Source: MGBC113645 sp036308445
GTDB taxonomy: Bacteria > Bacillota_I > Bacilli_A > Erysipelotrichales > Coprobacillaceae
Assembly (NCBI GenBank): GCA_036308445.1
Contig: JAXJVS010000060.1
Span: 1-6,483, forward strand
Direction: 5' to 3'
DNA length: 6,483 nt
Shown here: piece by piece, positions 6,348 through 6,483 of the stretch
Layout: every line of letters begins with the position of its first letter
Position numbering within the stretch: the stretch's first letter is position 1
The notes under the pieces: model-generated
What the model saw: only the letters and a program-made list of their open reading frames with translations
The model's database searches: none
What the model was told of the DNA's origin: nothing
Made by a program: the position numbers and the translations under genes

Positions 6348-6483
6348 ATGAAAAAACTTAACTGGGGGATTTTAGGAACAGGTTGGATTGCAACTGAGAT
6401 GGGTGAAGCTTTAAATAGAGTTAATGGTGAAATCTATGCAGTATGTGATGTGACATTAGAAGCTGCTCAAAAGTATGCAGATA
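6348..6483 (+). CDS. Gfo/Idh/MocA-family oxidoreductase, N-terminal fragment
   Basis: Only the first 45 residues are inside the window; the frame is open to the edge. They form the start of a Rossmann fold: a short basic lead, then the beta strand and nucleotide loop WGILGTGWIA (6-15, GxGxxA pattern), a helix, and a second strand IYAVCDV with an acidic residue at its end. This is typical of Gfo/Idh/MocA dehydrogenases, which oxidise or reduce sugars, inositols and related polyols with NAD(P). The start is supported by AAGGAG at 6334-6339, eight bases upstream. The 13-base gap after the activase places it in the same operon, hinting that the radical enzyme's pathway handles a carbohydrate-like compound. 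Substrate and length cannot be seen. Confidence 0.85.
   Translation, partial: MKKLNWGILGTGWIATEMGEALNRVNGEIYAVCDVTLEAAQKYAD

Overview
This AT-rich window looks like a chromosomal segment of an anaerobic, probably gut-associated, low-GC Gram-positive bacterium (Bacillota; a clostridial or erysipelotrichial lineage is my guess, not proven). The evidence is strong purine-rich Shine-Dalgarno sites, A/T-ending codons, an [FeFe]-hydrogenase maturase and an oxygen-sensitive glycyl radical enzyme with its radical-SAM activase.

Layout, all on the + strand: (1) a complete-looking IS110-family, IS1111-type insertion sequence, about 8-1618, with a DEDD/serine transposase (113-1225), a long 3' noncoding region likely to encode a bridge RNA, and 13-bp subterminal inverted repeats; (2) hydF (1626-2834), starting only eight bases beyond the inferred end of the element and closed by a hairpin terminator; (3) a regulatory gap (2846-3078) with two promoter-like sites, each carrying a short symmetric operator-like repeat; (4) an operon of a PflD-like glycyl radical enzyme (3079-5436), its activating enzyme (5423-6334) and the start of a Gfo/Idh/MocA NAD(P)-dependent oxidoreductase (6348 to the window end).

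The main observations are as follows. The insertion appears to have landed inside the hydF ribosome binding site: joining bases 1-7 to base 1619 onward recreates a good Shine-Dalgarno plus spacer before the hydF ATG, with AG as the shared core dinucleotide. The same boundary gives a near-consensus promoter (TTGACA, 17 bp, GATAAT) when the two IS ends are joined in a circle. The IS leader can fold a 12-bp hairpin that hides the transposase ribosome binding site in read-through transcripts, while a promoter inside the hairpin loop would make transcripts free of it. The 3' region has hairpins whose loops contain short matches to the target and to the donor end, as expected of a bridge RNA.

In the operon, the radical enzyme is made inactive and is activated by the radical-SAM partner, which installs the glycyl radical at Gly760. 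Active-site signatures resemble E. coli PflD rather than pyruvate formate-lyase. With the sugar-type dehydrogenase downstream, a role in anaerobic breakdown of an anhydro-sugar or polyol phosphate is plausible but unproven. The activase keeps ligands for only one of the two usual auxiliary iron-sulfur clusters.
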